Part shown: positions 34,210 through 43,439 of the stretch, piece by piece | How positions within the stretch are numbered: position 1 is the stretch's first letter | How the letters are laid out: every line of letters begins with the position of its first letter | Source: Chersky-840 sp963810195 | Lineage (GTDB): Bacteria; Actinomycetota; Acidimicrobiia; Acidimicrobiales; UBA8190 | DNA: 64,000 nucleotides | NCBI GenBank assembly: GCA_963810195.1 | Contig: CAWEMO010000009.1 | Coordinates: 62,001-126,000, forward strand | Direction: 5' to 3' | The notes under the pieces: generated by a model | What the model was told of the DNA's origin: nothing | The model's input: the letters and a program-made list of their open reading frames with translations, nothing else | The model's database searches: none | Translations under genes and position numbers: made by a program

Positions 34210-34476
34210 ATGAATGAAGCCGCAGGGCTCGACGCGCACCACCGGGCCACGGTGGAGAAGATCTTCAGCCACCCCATGGGCCACAACATCCAATGGCACG
34301 ACGTGTTGTCCCTCCTACAGCAGTTGGACTCGGTGACCAGGGAGCACGAAGGCCGGTACACCGTGACCCTGGGAGGCGAGACCGAGACGTTCGACGTGCC
34401 GCGCCATCACGACATCGACGCGCAGCAGGTCATCGATCTGCGGCGGATGCTCCGGAGCGCCGGGATCACCCCCTGA
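34210..34476 (+). CDS. Small HicA-like conserved hypothetical protein
   Basis: An 88-residue protein. The ATG at 34210 has AGGAGG six bases upstream, which decides it over the GTG two codons earlier. The sequence (HHRATVEKIFSHPMGHNIQWHDVLSLLQQLDSV, then GRYTVTLGGETETFDVPRHHDIDAQQVIDLRRMLRSAGI) has the length and beta-rich core of HicA-like double-stranded-RNA-binding folds and resembles a short family widespread in actinobacteria. No HicB antitoxin is adjacent, so a toxin role is not supported. The convergent flavin-type oxidase gene ends 43 bp downstream. Confidence 0.7.
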   Translation: MNEAAGLDAHHRATVEKIFSHPMGHNIQWHDVLSLLQQLDSVTREHEGRYTVTLGGETETFDVPRHHDIDAQQVIDLRRMLRSAGITP

Positions 34477-34519
34477 TTCATGATCCTGGGGGCGAAATAG
34501 GGGCCTCAGAGCCGCCGTC

Positions 34520-35065
34520 TCAGAACTTCCACCGGGTCGCACCGAAGGGCTCGGCCGTTCCCAGGGCGAAAAGGGTGTCCGTCGTGAACTCGTACACGTC
34601 CCATGGAGGTGGTCCGGCGCTGGGCGCGCTGAACTCCGCGTAGAGCGCCCCGTCCCTTACCGTCGGGCTCCATCCGGCGTCCCGGTACCCCTCGGCGACG
34701 CGCCTCAGCGTGGCCTCGTCGGTCACCTTCACCGCCTCCCCCTCCGCCACCAGGTCGAAGGGGGCGGTGGCGACGGTGATCACGCAGTGCGGGTCGTGGG
34801 CGAGGTTCTTGGCCTTGCGGGTGGCGGCGCCGGCGCAGAAGTAGGCGGCGCCATCCATAAAGAGCACGCCGACGGGCACGACGTGGGGTCGTCCGTCGGG
34901 CCGCACGGTCGCCACCCAGCAGGTGTGGCGGCCCGGGCCTCCCGATCCCGGTGCCTGGGTGACCTGCGCGACGCCTCCTTCGAGCAATGCGCGCACCTTG
35001 GCGAAGGGGATGACCGGCGCACCGTACCCGTCCAGGTTGCGCTCACCCCGCGGTCGTCTCGTCAT
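34520..35065 (-). CDS. Pyridoxamine 5'-phosphate oxidase-like split-barrel protein
   Basis: A 181-residue protein with the flavin/F420-type split-barrel fold. It shows the pattern ATVRPDGRPHVVPVGVLFMDGAAYFCAGAATRKAKNLAHDPHCVITV, including the R-P-H-V-V-P strand and the flavin-contact A-T-R-K-A-K-N segment. It may be a FMN- or F420-dependent oxidoreductase or a storage protein. Start at ATG 35065, 261 bp from the divergent sigma gene start; that stretch (35066-35326) holds no gene but presumably both promoters. Confidence 0.88.
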   Translation of the reverse strand: MTRRPRGERNLDGYGAPVIPFAKVRALLEGGVAQVTQAPGSGGPGRHTCWVATVRPDGRPHVVPVGVLFMDGAAYFCAGAATRKAKNLAHDPHCVITVATAPFDLVAEGEAVKVTDEATLRRVAEGYRDAGWSPTVRDGALYAEFSAPSAGPPPWDVYEFTTDTLFALGTAEPFGATRWKF

Positions 35066-35326
35066 CGTCTCTCGCTTCTCCTCTCTGGGATCGCTCCCCG
35101 GGACGAGCTCCCCGGGATCGCCTGTGCGATCGCCCCGAACAGGCCTCGAGGCTCCTGGCGGCGCGCCCCGGCGGAGCGTGCCGGTGATGCCCTGCTCCGA
35201 GTGTGTCACCAGGGCCGACGCCCCGACGGGGCCGAACTCATCGGTCGGGTCGTCACGGCGGGTGGGATCGTCTCCCCGGGTCGGTGCGGACCGATGAGTC
35301 CGGGGCTCTCCCGTCGTCGTATCCCC

Positions 35327-36340
35327 ATGTCGATCTCCGTGCTGGACTCGCCCATAGGATCTGCCGACGTGACCGTCAGCACTCCCGGGCTCGCCCCTGG
35401 CGACCTCGACTCGTATCGCCGGGAGCTCACCGCCTACTGCTACCGGATGCTCGGGTCGGGATTCGACGCCGAGGACGCGGTGCAACAGACCATGGTGCGC
35501 GCCTGGCGGGCCGGCGAGAGCTTCGAGGGTCGCTCCAGCGTGCGGTCGTGGTTGTACCGGATCGCCACCAACGTCTGCCTCGACCTCCTTCGTGGGCGCC
35601 AGCGTCGGGCCCGGCCGATGGAACTCGGCCCGTCGCGCCCGCCCGTCGAGTCGTCTCTCGAGGGCGTCCTGCCCGACGGTTCGTGGATCTCCCCCATCGC
35701 GGATGACCGGGTGCTGCCGCTGGAGGCGGACCCCGCCGAGATGGCCGTGGCCCGCGACGGCATCCGGCTGGCCTTCGTGGCCGCCTTGCAGCACCTGCCG
35801 GCCCGCCAACGCGCCGCCCTCATCCTGTGCGAAGTGCTGCGCTGGCAGGCGGTCGAGGTCGCCGACCTGCTGGACACGAGCGTGGCGGCGGTCAACAGCG
35901 CTCTCCAGCGCGCCCGGGGCACCCTCGCATCCGTCGATCTGGGCGAGCGCCAGGCGCCGGTGGACGAGCAACAGGCAGACCTGCTGGCCCGGTACGTCGA
36001 CGCTTTCGAGCGTTACGACGTCGACCGGCTGGTCTCGCTGCTGCGCGCCGATGCGGTGCAGAGCATGCCGCCCTACGCCATGTGGCTCGAAGGAGCCCGG
36101 GACATCGGGCAGTGGATGCTCGGCGTCGGCATCGGCTGCAAGGGCTCCCGTCTGCTGCCGACATCCGCGAACGGAGACCCCGCCTTCGGGCAGTACAGGG
36201 TCGATCCGCTCGGAGGCCACACGCCCTGGGCCCTGCAGGTCCTGGAGACCTCCGGCGGCCGCATCTCGGCGATCCACTCATTCTTGGACGTCGAGCAGAT
36301 CTTCCCCGCTTTCGGCCTGCCCGCCCACCTCCCGGAGTAG
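35327..36340 (+). CDS. ECF RNA polymerase sigma factor with SnoaL-like C-terminal domain
   Basis: A 337-residue sigma factor of the SigX5/SigG-like class. Region 2 is YRRELTAYCYRMLGSGFDAEDAVQQTMVRAWRAGESFEGRSSVRSWLYRIATNVCLDLLR. Region 4 is ALQHLPARQRAALILCEVLRWQAVEVADLLDTSVAAVNSALQRARGTL. The remaining 120 residues (VDAFERYDVDRLVSLLRADAVQSMPP) form a SnoaL/NTF2-like domain that in such sigmas modulates activity in place of an anti-sigma factor. Several in-frame starts exist (35294, 35327); the latter gives the usual MSIS-type N-terminus. Its 3' end overlaps the convergent STAS-like gene by 63 bp. Confidence 0.9.
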   Translation: MSISVLDSPIGSADVTVSTPGLAPGDLDSYRRELTAYCYRMLGSGFDAEDAVQQTMVRAWRAGESFEGRSSVRSWLYRIATNVCLDLLRGRQRRARPMELGPSRPPVESSLEGVLPDGSWISPIADDRVLPLEADPAEMAVARDGIRLAFVAALQHLPARQRAALILCEVLRWQAVEVADLLDTSVAAVNSALQRARGTLASVDLGERQAPVDEQQADLLARYVDAFERYDVDRLVSLLRADAVQSMPPYAMWLEGARDIGQWMLGVGIGCKGSRLLPTSANGDPAFGQYRVDPLGGHTPWALQVLETSGGRISAIHSFLDVEQIFPAFGLPAHLPE

Positions 36341-36544
36341 CCCCGCCAGCTCCAGCAACCGCACCAAGGCGGGAGCCACCTCCTCGAGCCGCATGCGCCC
36401 TCCGGCGCGCTTGACGGCGAGCTGGAGCCGAGCCAGGTCGTCGACCACCGAGAGGTCGGGAACACCTTCACCGGCAACGGTCATCACCAACTCACTGTCT
36501 GCCCAGCCGAGCACGACCCGAGCCCATGACTCGTTGGCGGTCAC
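36278..36544 (-). CDS. STAS-like small protein
   Basis: An 88-residue protein with the order of a short STAS-type regulator domain: VVLGWADSELVMTVAGEGVPDLSVVDDLARLQLAVKRAGGRMRLEEVAPALVRLLELAGL. The pattern LARLQLAxxRxGGRxRL followed by L-ELLxLAGL is a common small family in actinobacteria. It converges on and overlaps the sigma factor gene by 63 bp, which is unusual for unrelated genes and hints at antisense effects between the two messages. Its partner or target is not visible here. Confidence 0.7.
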   Translation of the reverse strand: MTANESWARVVLGWADSELVMTVAGEGVPDLSVVDDLARLQLAVKRAGGRMRLEEVAPALVRLLELAGLLREVGGQAESGEDLLDVQE

Positions 36545-36632
36545 CTCTGTTCCGACGTCGCCGGCGGAGGGAAATCAGCGGCGCGAGCAAGCCGAACGAT
36601 GGGTCACCTCGAGCAACCGGCCAGTTGACCGG

Positions 36633-37100
36633 CTAACGCGACCGGTGGCTCGGTTCGAGGCCATCCCAGGACCATCGGGGCACCGCCAGGTCCTCGGGCA
36701 CCGTCGCACCCCATGGCGAGTATGCGAGCACGTCCCGCACCGCCCACTCCATGTACGCCCGGAGGCTGCGCCGGAAGTCGGGGTCGTCGGCGAGCCCGGC
36801 GTCATCTGCGGCCCGCACGAAGCACTGGACGAACCGGGCTCCGAGGTCTTCGTCCATACCCTGCCCGGCATGGATGGCGAGCATCCCAGAATGCCCGCCA
36901 CACGACAGCGAAAAGCTCGGAGGCCCACCGAAGACTTCGGCCCAGTAGGAGGCCAGTCGCTCGACGTGGCGCGGATGCCCCGGATGGGAGAACGGGTGGT
37001 TCAACACCGGGTCCTCCAGGCACCGCCGGTGATGCGCCCTCGCAAGCGCCAGGAAGCCCGGCTCGCCTCCGGCGAACTCGAACATCGAAGGCCGCACCAC
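36633..37100 (-). CDS. Truncated hemoglobin-like protein (trHb group II type)
   Basis: About 155 residues, heme-binding, probably involved in oxygen or nitric oxide chemistry. The pattern FEFAGGEPGFLALARAHHRRCLEDPVLNHPFSHPGHPRHVERLASYWAEVFGGPPSFS, then GGHSGMLAIHAGQGMDEDLGARFVQCFVRAADDAGLADDPDFRRSLRAYMEWAV, is that of actinobacterial group II globins; the proximal His is in the AIHAGQ segment. The start is a GTG at 37100 or 37097, or the ATG at 37085. It begins seven bases after the end of the betaine-binding-protein gene, so it is probably co-transcribed with that transporter, an odd pairing. Confidence 0.85.
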   Translation of the reverse strand: MVRPSMFEFAGGEPGFLALARAHHRRCLEDPVLNHPFSHPGHPRHVERLASYWAEVFGGPPSFSLSCGGHSGMLAIHAGQGMDEDLGARFVQCFVRAADDAGLADDPDFRRSLRAYMEWAVRDVLAYSPWGATVPEDLAVPRWSWDGLEPSHRSR

Positions 37101-37107
37101 TGGCGTG

Positions 37108-38025
37108 TCAGAGCAGGCCGTTGGCCTTGAGCCACGCCTTGGCCACGGCGGCCGGCTGCTCTTTGTCCGCGGTGACGTCGAGATTGAGCTTCGAGATCGC
37201 ATCGGTCGTCAGCTTTTCGTCCAACGCGTTGAGGGCCGAGCTCACAGCGGACGAGTCCACCGATTTGCGAATGACCGGAATGATGTAGTCGGCCCCTTCG
37301 AGGTGCTTGTTGTCGGTCAGGGCCACGAAGTTGTTGCTGACCACGTTGCCGTCACTCGAGAACAACTCGACCACCTCGACCTCGCCGTTCTTGAGTGCTG
37401 CCACGCTGAGCGGCCCGGCTTCGTCGAGAGACTTGAAGCCGGCGAAGGCGAGACCGTAGACCTGCTTCAGACCCGGCTCGCACCCCGCGAACGTCGGGCA
37501 CTCGGGCGGCCCACCCAGGGTCATCTTCGACGCATAGGGCGCCAGACTCGAGATGGTGGTCAGGTGGTCCTTGGCCGCGGTGGCCTTGGTCACCGCGAAG
37601 ACGTTGGTGTCGAGTGCTTTGGAGGCGGGCAGCACGGTGACCCCGGAGGACGCCAGCGCCGCCTTGTCGGCCGCGATGGCCGTGTTGATCTGCGTGCCGG
37701 CCGGCTGAGGAGTTCCACCGTGAAGGTAGCCGAGGAGCGAGGCCGCGTAGTCCGGCTCGAGGTCGATCTGGCCGTGCTCCAGGGCGGGTACCACCACGGC
37801 CCGGGTGCCGAGCGCCGGCTCCACGTCCACCGGGTAGCCGGCGTGGGAGAGGACGTCCCCGTAAAGGTTCGCCACGATCTCCTGCTCCTCGAAGTTGGTC
37901 GCCCCGATCTTGATGGTCGGCTTGGAGGCAGCGCTGTTGTTCGTGCCGCCACTGCTGCAACCGGCCAAGGTGAGAACGGCAGCGGTGAGCACCGCGGCGA
38001 TGGTCAGCGAACGTCGAGGTCCCAT
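37108..38025 (-). CDS. proX: Glycine betaine/choline-type ABC transporter substrate-binding lipoprotein
   Basis: A 305-residue lipoprotein (signal RSLTIAAVLTAAVLTLAGC) of the OpuAC/ProX family that captures quaternary ammonium osmoprotectants outside the membrane. TIKIGATNFEEQEIVANLYGDVLSHAGYPV and NFVALTDNKH are typical; the ligand box and two-lobe layout fit 300-residue family members. It has its own likely promoter (38103-38132) after the permease genes, and the globin gene follows by 7 bp. The ATPase of the system is divergent at 39685. Exact ligand (betaine, choline or carnitine) is not determined. Confidence 0.88.
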   Translation of the reverse strand: MGPRRSLTIAAVLTAAVLTLAGCSSGGTNNSAASKPTIKIGATNFEEQEIVANLYGDVLSHAGYPVDVEPALGTRAVVVPALEHGQIDLEPDYAASLLGYLHGGTPQPAGTQINTAIAADKAALASSGVTVLPASKALDTNVFAVTKATAAKDHLTTISSLAPYASKMTLGGPPECPTFAGCEPGLKQVYGLAFAGFKSLDEAGPLSVAALKNGEVEVVELFSSDGNVVSNNFVALTDNKHLEGADYIIPVIRKSVDSSAVSSALNALDEKLTTDAISKLNLDVTADKEQPAAVAKAWLKANGLL

Positions 38026-38102
38026 CGGGGAGCCCTCCTCTTTCGTGTGTTGCGCAACCGGTGTCCGACGGTGATCGCGAAAATGACGTCGATATCCGGC
38101 TC

Positions 38103-38132
38103 ATAATGTTTTAACCCGATCGGAATAGTCAA
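38103..38132 (-). promoter_or_regulatory. Promoter of the betaine-binding-protein gene
   Basis: On the minus strand TTGACT (38132-38127), an 18-bp spacer and CATTAT (38108-38103) lie 78 bp upstream of the start at 38025. The region is locally AT-rich compared with its surroundings, which supports a promoter. It falls between the permease stop (38143) and the binding-protein start, so binding protein can be made in excess of the permeases. Confidence 0.55.
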
Positions 38133-38142
38133 GTTCTGGCCC

Positions 38143-38895
38143 TCAGGTAGCCGCTATGACCTCTGCCCCTGTCGACGTACCGAGACCTGTCGGCATCTTG
38201 CGGCGCAGGGGCTCGGGGGTGACGGCCCGCTGCAGGACACCGAGCCCCAGTGCCACGAACGCTGCCAGCAGCGCGACCAGGATGGCGCCCGCAAAGGCCT
38301 CGACGGTGTTGTTGGTGTTCAGACCCGAGATGACCGGAGTTCCGAGATCGGCATAGCTCACGTAGGCGGCGAGCGTGGAGGTGGCCACCACCTCGATGGA
38401 GGCCGTGCGCACTCCGGCCATGAGGAACGGGGTGGCGAGGGGAAGCTCCACCGTGCGCAACACCTGCCCACCGGTCAGGCCCATGGCTTTGGCCGCGTCA
38501 CGCACCTCGGCGTCCACCTCACGCATGCCCACGTAGGTGTTGGTGAGGATCGGAGGGATGGCGAGGGCGACGAGGGCCAGGAAGGCGGCGAGGAACCCAC
38601 CCCATTTGAGCGAGATCCACGGCACGATGGCGAACAGGGTGAGCAGGGCGAGGCTGGGGACAGCGCGGGCCGCGTTGGCGGCGTTCACCGCCACCAGGCC
38701 ACCGCGCCCGGTATGGCCCAGCACGAGGCCGATGCCACCTCCCACCACCAGCGCCCCGATCACCACCGCGAGCGACAATTCGGCCTGCCGCCACAACAGC
38801 TCCGGGATGCCACTCGATCCGGTCCAGTGGGCCGATGTCGTGAACCAGTCGGACACGCCTGCCACGAAGTGCCGGAAGTGGTCCCAGATCTCCAT
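38143..38895 (-). CDS. proW: Betaine-type ABC transporter permease, second subunit
   Basis: A 250-residue inner-membrane permease with about five helices. The EAA-type loop that docks the ATPase is AKAMGLTGGQVLRTVELPLATPFLMAGVRTASIEVVATSTLAAYV. The N-terminal domain (MEIWDHFRHFVAGVSDWFTTSAHWTG) resembles OpuC-type permeases. It begins one base after the end of the first permease gene (38897). Together with that permease, the binding protein and the divergent ATPase it forms a full importer. Confidence 0.9.
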   Translation of the reverse strand: MEIWDHFRHFVAGVSDWFTTSAHWTGSSGIPELLWRQAELSLAVVIGALVVGGGIGLVLGHTGRGGLVAVNAANAARAVPSLALLTLFAIVPWISLKWGGFLAAFLALVALAIPPILTNTYVGMREVDAEVRDAAKAMGLTGGQVLRTVELPLATPFLMAGVRTASIEVVATSTLAAYVSYADLGTPVISGLNTNNTVEAFAGAILVALLAAFVALGLGVLQRAVTPEPLRRKMPTGLGTSTGAEVIAAT

Positions 38896-38896
38896 G

Positions 38897-39574
38897 TCAT
38901 TGCTCCCGTGCGCGCCGTGCCGAGCGGGACCAGGGAACGACCAGGCGCTGAAGGCCGACGAGGAGCAGGTCGCACAGGGCGGCCAGGAGGACCGACAGGA
39001 CCAGGCCCACGATGATCGGGGTGTAGAAGCCGATGTTGAAGCCGTAGGTGATCTGTTGGCCCAGGCCCCCGAGCCCGATCAGCGCGGTCACGGTCACCAA
39101 CCCGATGACCGTGGCCGCCGCGACCCGGAGTCCGGCGAACACATAGGGCAGAGCCAGCGGCAGGTCCACGCGTACGAGGGCAGCGGTCGACGAGTACCCC
39201 ATGGCGGTGGCCGCCTCCCTGGCATCGGCGGGTACGGCATCGAGTCCGGCCACGGTGTTCCAGATCAAGATCAGCAGGGTGTAGCCGACCAGCGCGATCT
39301 CCGCGGTCGGATAGGACGCCACGTACCCCGTGATGGGCCCGAGGATGGCGAAGAGCGCCAATGAGGGGATGATGTAGAGCGCGCTGGCGAACCCGAAGAC
39401 CGGGGGTCTGAGCACGCGGTAGCGCCACGCCAGCAAGGCGAGCGGGATCGAGATGACGAGCCCTATGCCGAGCGCCAGGAGGCTGAGGCTGATGTGTTGG
39501 AGCAGATCGGAGCTGATCTGGCCCCACTGGCTCGAGACGTAGCTCCACTGAAAGAAGGGCTGGGCTGCTCCCAC
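38897..39574 (-). CDS. proW: Betaine-type ABC transporter permease, first subunit
   Basis: A 225-residue inner-membrane permease. The docking loop is AREAATAMGYSSTAALVRVDLPLALPYVFAGLRVAAATVIGLVTVTALIG. The first helix block (SLLALGIGLVISIPLALLAWRY) and the GLGGLGQQITYGFNIGFY segment are typical of OpuCB-type subunits. It is the first gene of the minus-strand unit; its start is 111 bp from the divergent ATPase, across a region with two copies of a palindromic repeat. Confidence 0.9.
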   Translation of the reverse strand: MGAAQPFFQWSYVSSQWGQISSDLLQHISLSLLALGIGLVISIPLALLAWRYRVLRPPVFGFASALYIIPSLALFAILGPITGYVASYPTAEIALVGYTLLILIWNTVAGLDAVPADAREAATAMGYSSTAALVRVDLPLALPYVFAGLRVAAATVIGLVTVTALIGLGGLGQQITYGFNIGFYTPIIVGLVLSVLLAALCDLLLVGLQRLVVPWSRSARRAREQ

Positions 39575-39582
39575 CGGACCGA

Positions 39583-39649
39583 TACTAGGTGCGCGGCGTC
39601 CGCGCAGCGCAGGGGGCTACTAGGTGCGCGGCGTCCGCGCAGCGCAGGG
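39583..39649. repeat. Two direct copies of a palindrome-bearing 32-bp repeat in the divergent promoter
   Basis: A 32-bp sequence beginning TACTAGGTGCGCGGCGTCCG occurs at 39583-39614 and again at 39618-39649, 35 bp apart, with no mismatch seen. Each copy contains GCGCGG-CGT-CCGCGC, a 6-bp inverted repeat with 3-base centre. It lies between the permease start (39574) and the ATPase start (39685). Two equally spaced palindromes, about 3.3 helical turns apart, look like an operator pair, though a recent duplication is also possible. Confidence 0.7.
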
Positions 39650-39684
39650 CAGCCCGAGCAACCCGGTTGCTATCGTGGCACGCG

Positions 39685-40806
39685 ATGATCAGGCTGGAGC
39701 GAGTCTCCAAAAGCTACGGCAACGGGACCGTCGCCGTGACCGACCTGACGCTCGAGATCGGCGACGGGGAGCTCACCGTCCTGGTGGGCCCGTCGGGCTG
39801 CGGCAAGACCACGACATTGCGCATGATCAACAGGCTCATCGAGCCGACCTCGGGCCGCATCCTCATCGCGGGAGAGAACGTGCTGACCAAGGACCCGGTG
39901 CAGATGCGACGGGGCATCGGCTACGTGATCCAGCAAGGTGGGCTCTTCCCGCACCGCCGCGTCTCCGACAACGTGGCCGTGGTCCCCCGTCTGCTCGGTT
40001 GGGACAGCCGTCGGGTCGATCGCCGCGTGAACGAGCTGCTCGAATTGGTTGGTCTCGAGCCCGACGGCTACGCACGACGCTTCCCCCACGAGCTGTCGGG
40101 TGGCGAGCGCCAGCGCGTCGGGGTCGCCCGGGCGCTCGGAGCCGACCCCCCGGTCCTGCTCATGGACGAGCCTTTCGGCGCAGTGGACCCGGTCACGCGC
40201 CAACGACTGCAGAACCAGTTCCTCGAACTGCAACAGGAACTCAAGAAGTCGATCGTGTTCGTCACCCACGACATCGAGGAGGCCGCCAAGCTCGGTGATC
40301 GGATCGCCGTCCTCTCCACCGGTGGAGTGCTCGAGCAGTACGACGCCCCCAGCGAGATCCTCGGCCGACCCGCCACCCCGTTCGTGGCGGACTTCGTCGG
40401 TGCCGATCGCGGCGTCCGACGCCTGGCGGTGGTCCGGATCGAAGTCGAGGACCTGGCGCACCCGCCTGTGGTGTCCCCCACCGCCGACATGGAGGAGGCT
40501 CGGGCGCGCGCCGGGGACTCGGACGCCAAAACCGCAGTGGTCGTCGACGACAACCGCCGACTCGTCGGCTGGGTGTCGCTCGAACCGGGCAAGACGGGCC
40601 CGGTCGGACCGCTCACCGAGAAATTCGCCGCCCAGGTTCCGCTGGGCACGACCTTGCGCGCAGCCTTGGGCGAGATGCTCCAGCACGACGTGCGCTGGAT
40701 CCCCGTCGTCGACGACGACGACGACCATTATCTCGGGGTCCTCACCCCGAACCGCCTCCACGCCGCCATGCGACGCTCGGTCGGCGGGAACCCGGTCGAG
40801 CCCTGA
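39685..40806 (+). CDS. proV: Betaine-type ABC transporter ATPase with CBS-like C-terminal domain
   Basis: A 373-residue ATPase. Walker A GPSGCGKTTTLRMINRL, signature LSGGERQRVGVARAL, Walker B LLMDEPFGAVDPVTR and the H-loop VTHDIEEAAKLGD are all present. Residues 270-370 (VVVDDNRRLVGWVSL, WIPVVDDDDDHYLGVLTPNRL) are CBS-type modules that in OpuA/ProV sense ionic strength or nucleotides. Start at ATG 39685; 32 in-frame residues upstream are repeat-derived and unlikely. It is divergent from the permease and binding-protein genes. The 213 bp downstream (40807-41019) contain no gene that I can support. Confidence 0.92.
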   Translation: MIRLERVSKSYGNGTVAVTDLTLEIGDGELTVLVGPSGCGKTTTLRMINRLIEPTSGRILIAGENVLTKDPVQMRRGIGYVIQQGGLFPHRRVSDNVAVVPRLLGWDSRRVDRRVNELLELVGLEPDGYARRFPHELSGGERQRVGVARALGADPPVLLMDEPFGAVDPVTRQRLQNQFLELQQELKKSIVFVTHDIEEAAKLGDRIAVLSTGGVLEQYDAPSEILGRPATPFVADFVGADRGVRRLAVVRIEVEDLAHPPVVSPTADMEEARARAGDSDAKTAVVVDDNRRLVGWVSLEPGKTGPVGPLTEKFAAQVPLGTTLRAALGEMLQHDVRWIPVVDDDDDHYLGVLTPNRLHAAMRRSVGGNPVEP

Positions 40807-41019
40807 AGGGCAAAGGCGCGCGTACTGATTCCCGCGGCGCGAACGGCGCGGGCCCGGGGCGAAGAGCGGGCTCACGCCCCCGTCGACCCATGCCAGTGCC
40901 GGCGGGGCGCCGTCAGTATCATCTCTGGCGATGCTGGGGGCTGGCAGGCGAATTCGCGCACAAGCTTGTGGAGCTGTGCCTTGACATCCCTTCGGTCATT
41001 GCGGCAAAGGTAACTCTCG

Positions 41020-41842
41020 GTGAGTGCACCTCCGACCCGCCCGGAGAGCGAAGGCAAGACACTCCTCGTCGACGAATTGAGTGTGGGATTCGGGGGGGTC
41101 ATCGCCCTCGACCAGGTATCCATGTCGGCCTCTCAGGGAGAGATCGTCGGTGTGATCGGGCCCAACGGTGCGGGCAAGACGACGCTGTTCAACGTCATCT
41201 GCGGGTTCGTGCAGGCGCATTCGGGAGTCATCACCTACGACGGGTCCTCATTGCTCGAGCACCACCACCCCCATGACCTGGCCGGGCTCGGGATCGCCCG
41301 CACCCTGCAGGGTGTGGGGCTCTGCGCCGGGCTCACGGTCCTCGAGAACGTGATGATCGGGGCAGAGACCGGGCTGCGTTGCGACGTCGGCTCTGCGTTC
41401 CTGGGCCTGTGGCGATCGAGCAGAGAGGAGCAGCGGGTGGCCCGGCGCGCCCGTGACCTCCTGGAGCAGCTCGGCGTCGCCGCCAACGCGCATCAGTTTC
41501 CGGGCACGCTCCCCTACTCGATCCAGAAGCGCACCGCACTCGCCCGCGCGCTCATGGCGGAACCCAGCCTCCTCTTGCTCGACGAACCGGCCAGTGGGTT
41601 GTCCAACGACGAGATGGACGAGCTCGGGACGATGATCCGGAGCCTGCGGTCGCGTATGGGCGTCCTGCTCGTCGAGCATCACATGGACCTCGTGATGTCG
41701 GTGTGCGACCGGCTGGTCGTGCTGAACTTCGGCCAGGTGATCGCGCAGGGACCGCCCGAGTCCGTGCGGTCGGACCCCGAAGTCGCCACCGCGTACCTGG
41801 GCGACGAGGTGCACCAGGCGTCGGCACCCTCGGGCGTGTCCG

Positions 41843-41850
<8 letters not shown>
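41020..41850 (+). CDS. livG: Branched-chain amino acid-type ABC transporter ATPase (LivG-like)
   Basis: A 276-residue ATPase. Walker A GVIGPNGAGKTTLFNVICGF, LivG insert LGIARTLQGVGLCAGLTVLENVMIG, signature YSIQKRTALARALM (a degenerate form of LSGGQ, SIQKR), Walker B LLLLDEPASGL. The GTG at 41020 is chosen because it fits the family length. The signature differs from the LSYGxQR usual in LivG, so hydrolysis may be weaker or the pair asymmetric. The downstream livF overlaps by eight bases. It is the first gene of a five-gene importer unit. Confidence 0.88.
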
Positions 41851-42550
<700 letters not shown>

Positions 42551-42559
42551 GAGCGCGGC

Positions 42560-43438
42560 ATGAGCCTCTTCGTGAACATCACGCTGGACGGCATCGCCAA
42601 CGGGATGATCTTCGCGGCATTGGCCCTGGCCTTGGTCCTCATCTTCCGCGCCACGCGCATCGTCAACTTCGCCCAGGGGGCGATGGGCATGATCACGACC
42701 TTCATCGCCTCGAGCCTCCTCGACCAGGGCCTCGGGTACTGGTGGGCCTTCCTGGCGGTGCTGGCAATAGGGTTCGTGCTCGGCGCACTCGTCGAACGCG
42801 TGCTCATCCGCCCCCTCCAGGGGAAGTCCGAGCTCAACCCGGTCATCGTGACCATCGGCTTGCTGATCGTCCTGGAGGGCGTGGCCGGAGCCGTCTACGG
42901 CAACTCCAGTCGCGGCTTCCCCGCCGCATACTCCCAGACCGGGCTCGTCGTCGGGCACACCAAGATCGCCTTCTCGCACTTCGACGTCTTCATCCTCGTG
43001 GCCGTCCTCGCGCTCATGACCGCCACGCTGCTGCTGTTCCGGACGACCACGCTCGGTCTCCGCATGAGGGCGTCGGCCTTCGCGGGCGAGATCTCGAGAC
43101 TGCTCGGCGTGCGCGTCGGGTTGTTCCTCACTCTCGGTTGGGCCCTGGCCGGTGTGGCCGGGTCGTTGGCCGGCCTCCTGGTGGCACCGACCAGCTCGTT
43201 CGGCCCGTACTTCATGGATCTCGTCCTCGTCTACGCCTTCACCGCCGCCGTGGTCGGAGGTCTCGAAAGCCCCGTGGGCGCGCTGATCGGCGGATTGATC
43301 ACCGGGCTGTGCATCTCGTACGTGGGTGGGTATCTGGGGTCGGGCCTGCAGCCCCTGGGCGCGTTGGCCCTGCTCATGGTGGCCCTCATGGCTCGACCCG
43401 AAGGGATCTTCGCCCGACCGCCGGCCCGGAAGGTCTGA
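42560..43438 (+). CDS. livH: Branched-chain amino acid-type ABC transporter permease (LivH-like)
   Basis: A 292-residue inner-membrane permease with about eight helices. The start region SLFVNITLDGIANGMIFAALALALVLIFRATRIVNFAQGAMGM and the docking loop MRASAFAGEISRLLGVRVGLFLTLGWALAGVAGSLAGLL are typical of LivH. The C-terminal part (GGLESPVGALIGGLITGLCISYVGGYLG) also fits. It follows livF by 9 bp and precedes livM by one base. Confidence 0.92.
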   Translation: MSLFVNITLDGIANGMIFAALALALVLIFRATRIVNFAQGAMGMITTFIASSLLDQGLGYWWAFLAVLAIGFVLGALVERVLIRPLQGKSELNPVIVTIGLLIVLEGVAGAVYGNSSRGFPAAYSQTGLVVGHTKIAFSHFDVFILVAVLALMTATLLLFRTTTLGLRMRASAFAGEISRLLGVRVGLFLTLGWALAGVAGSLAGLLVAPTSSFGPYFMDLVLVYAFTAAVVGGLESPVGALIGGLITGLCISYVGGYLGSGLQPLGALALLMVALMARPEGIFARPPARKV

Positions 43439-43439
43439 G

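Noticed and set aside
34210..34476. Type II toxin-antitoxin module from the HicA-like protein
   Set aside because: No antitoxin gene is next to it; the upstream acidic protein has no HicB or DNA-binding features.
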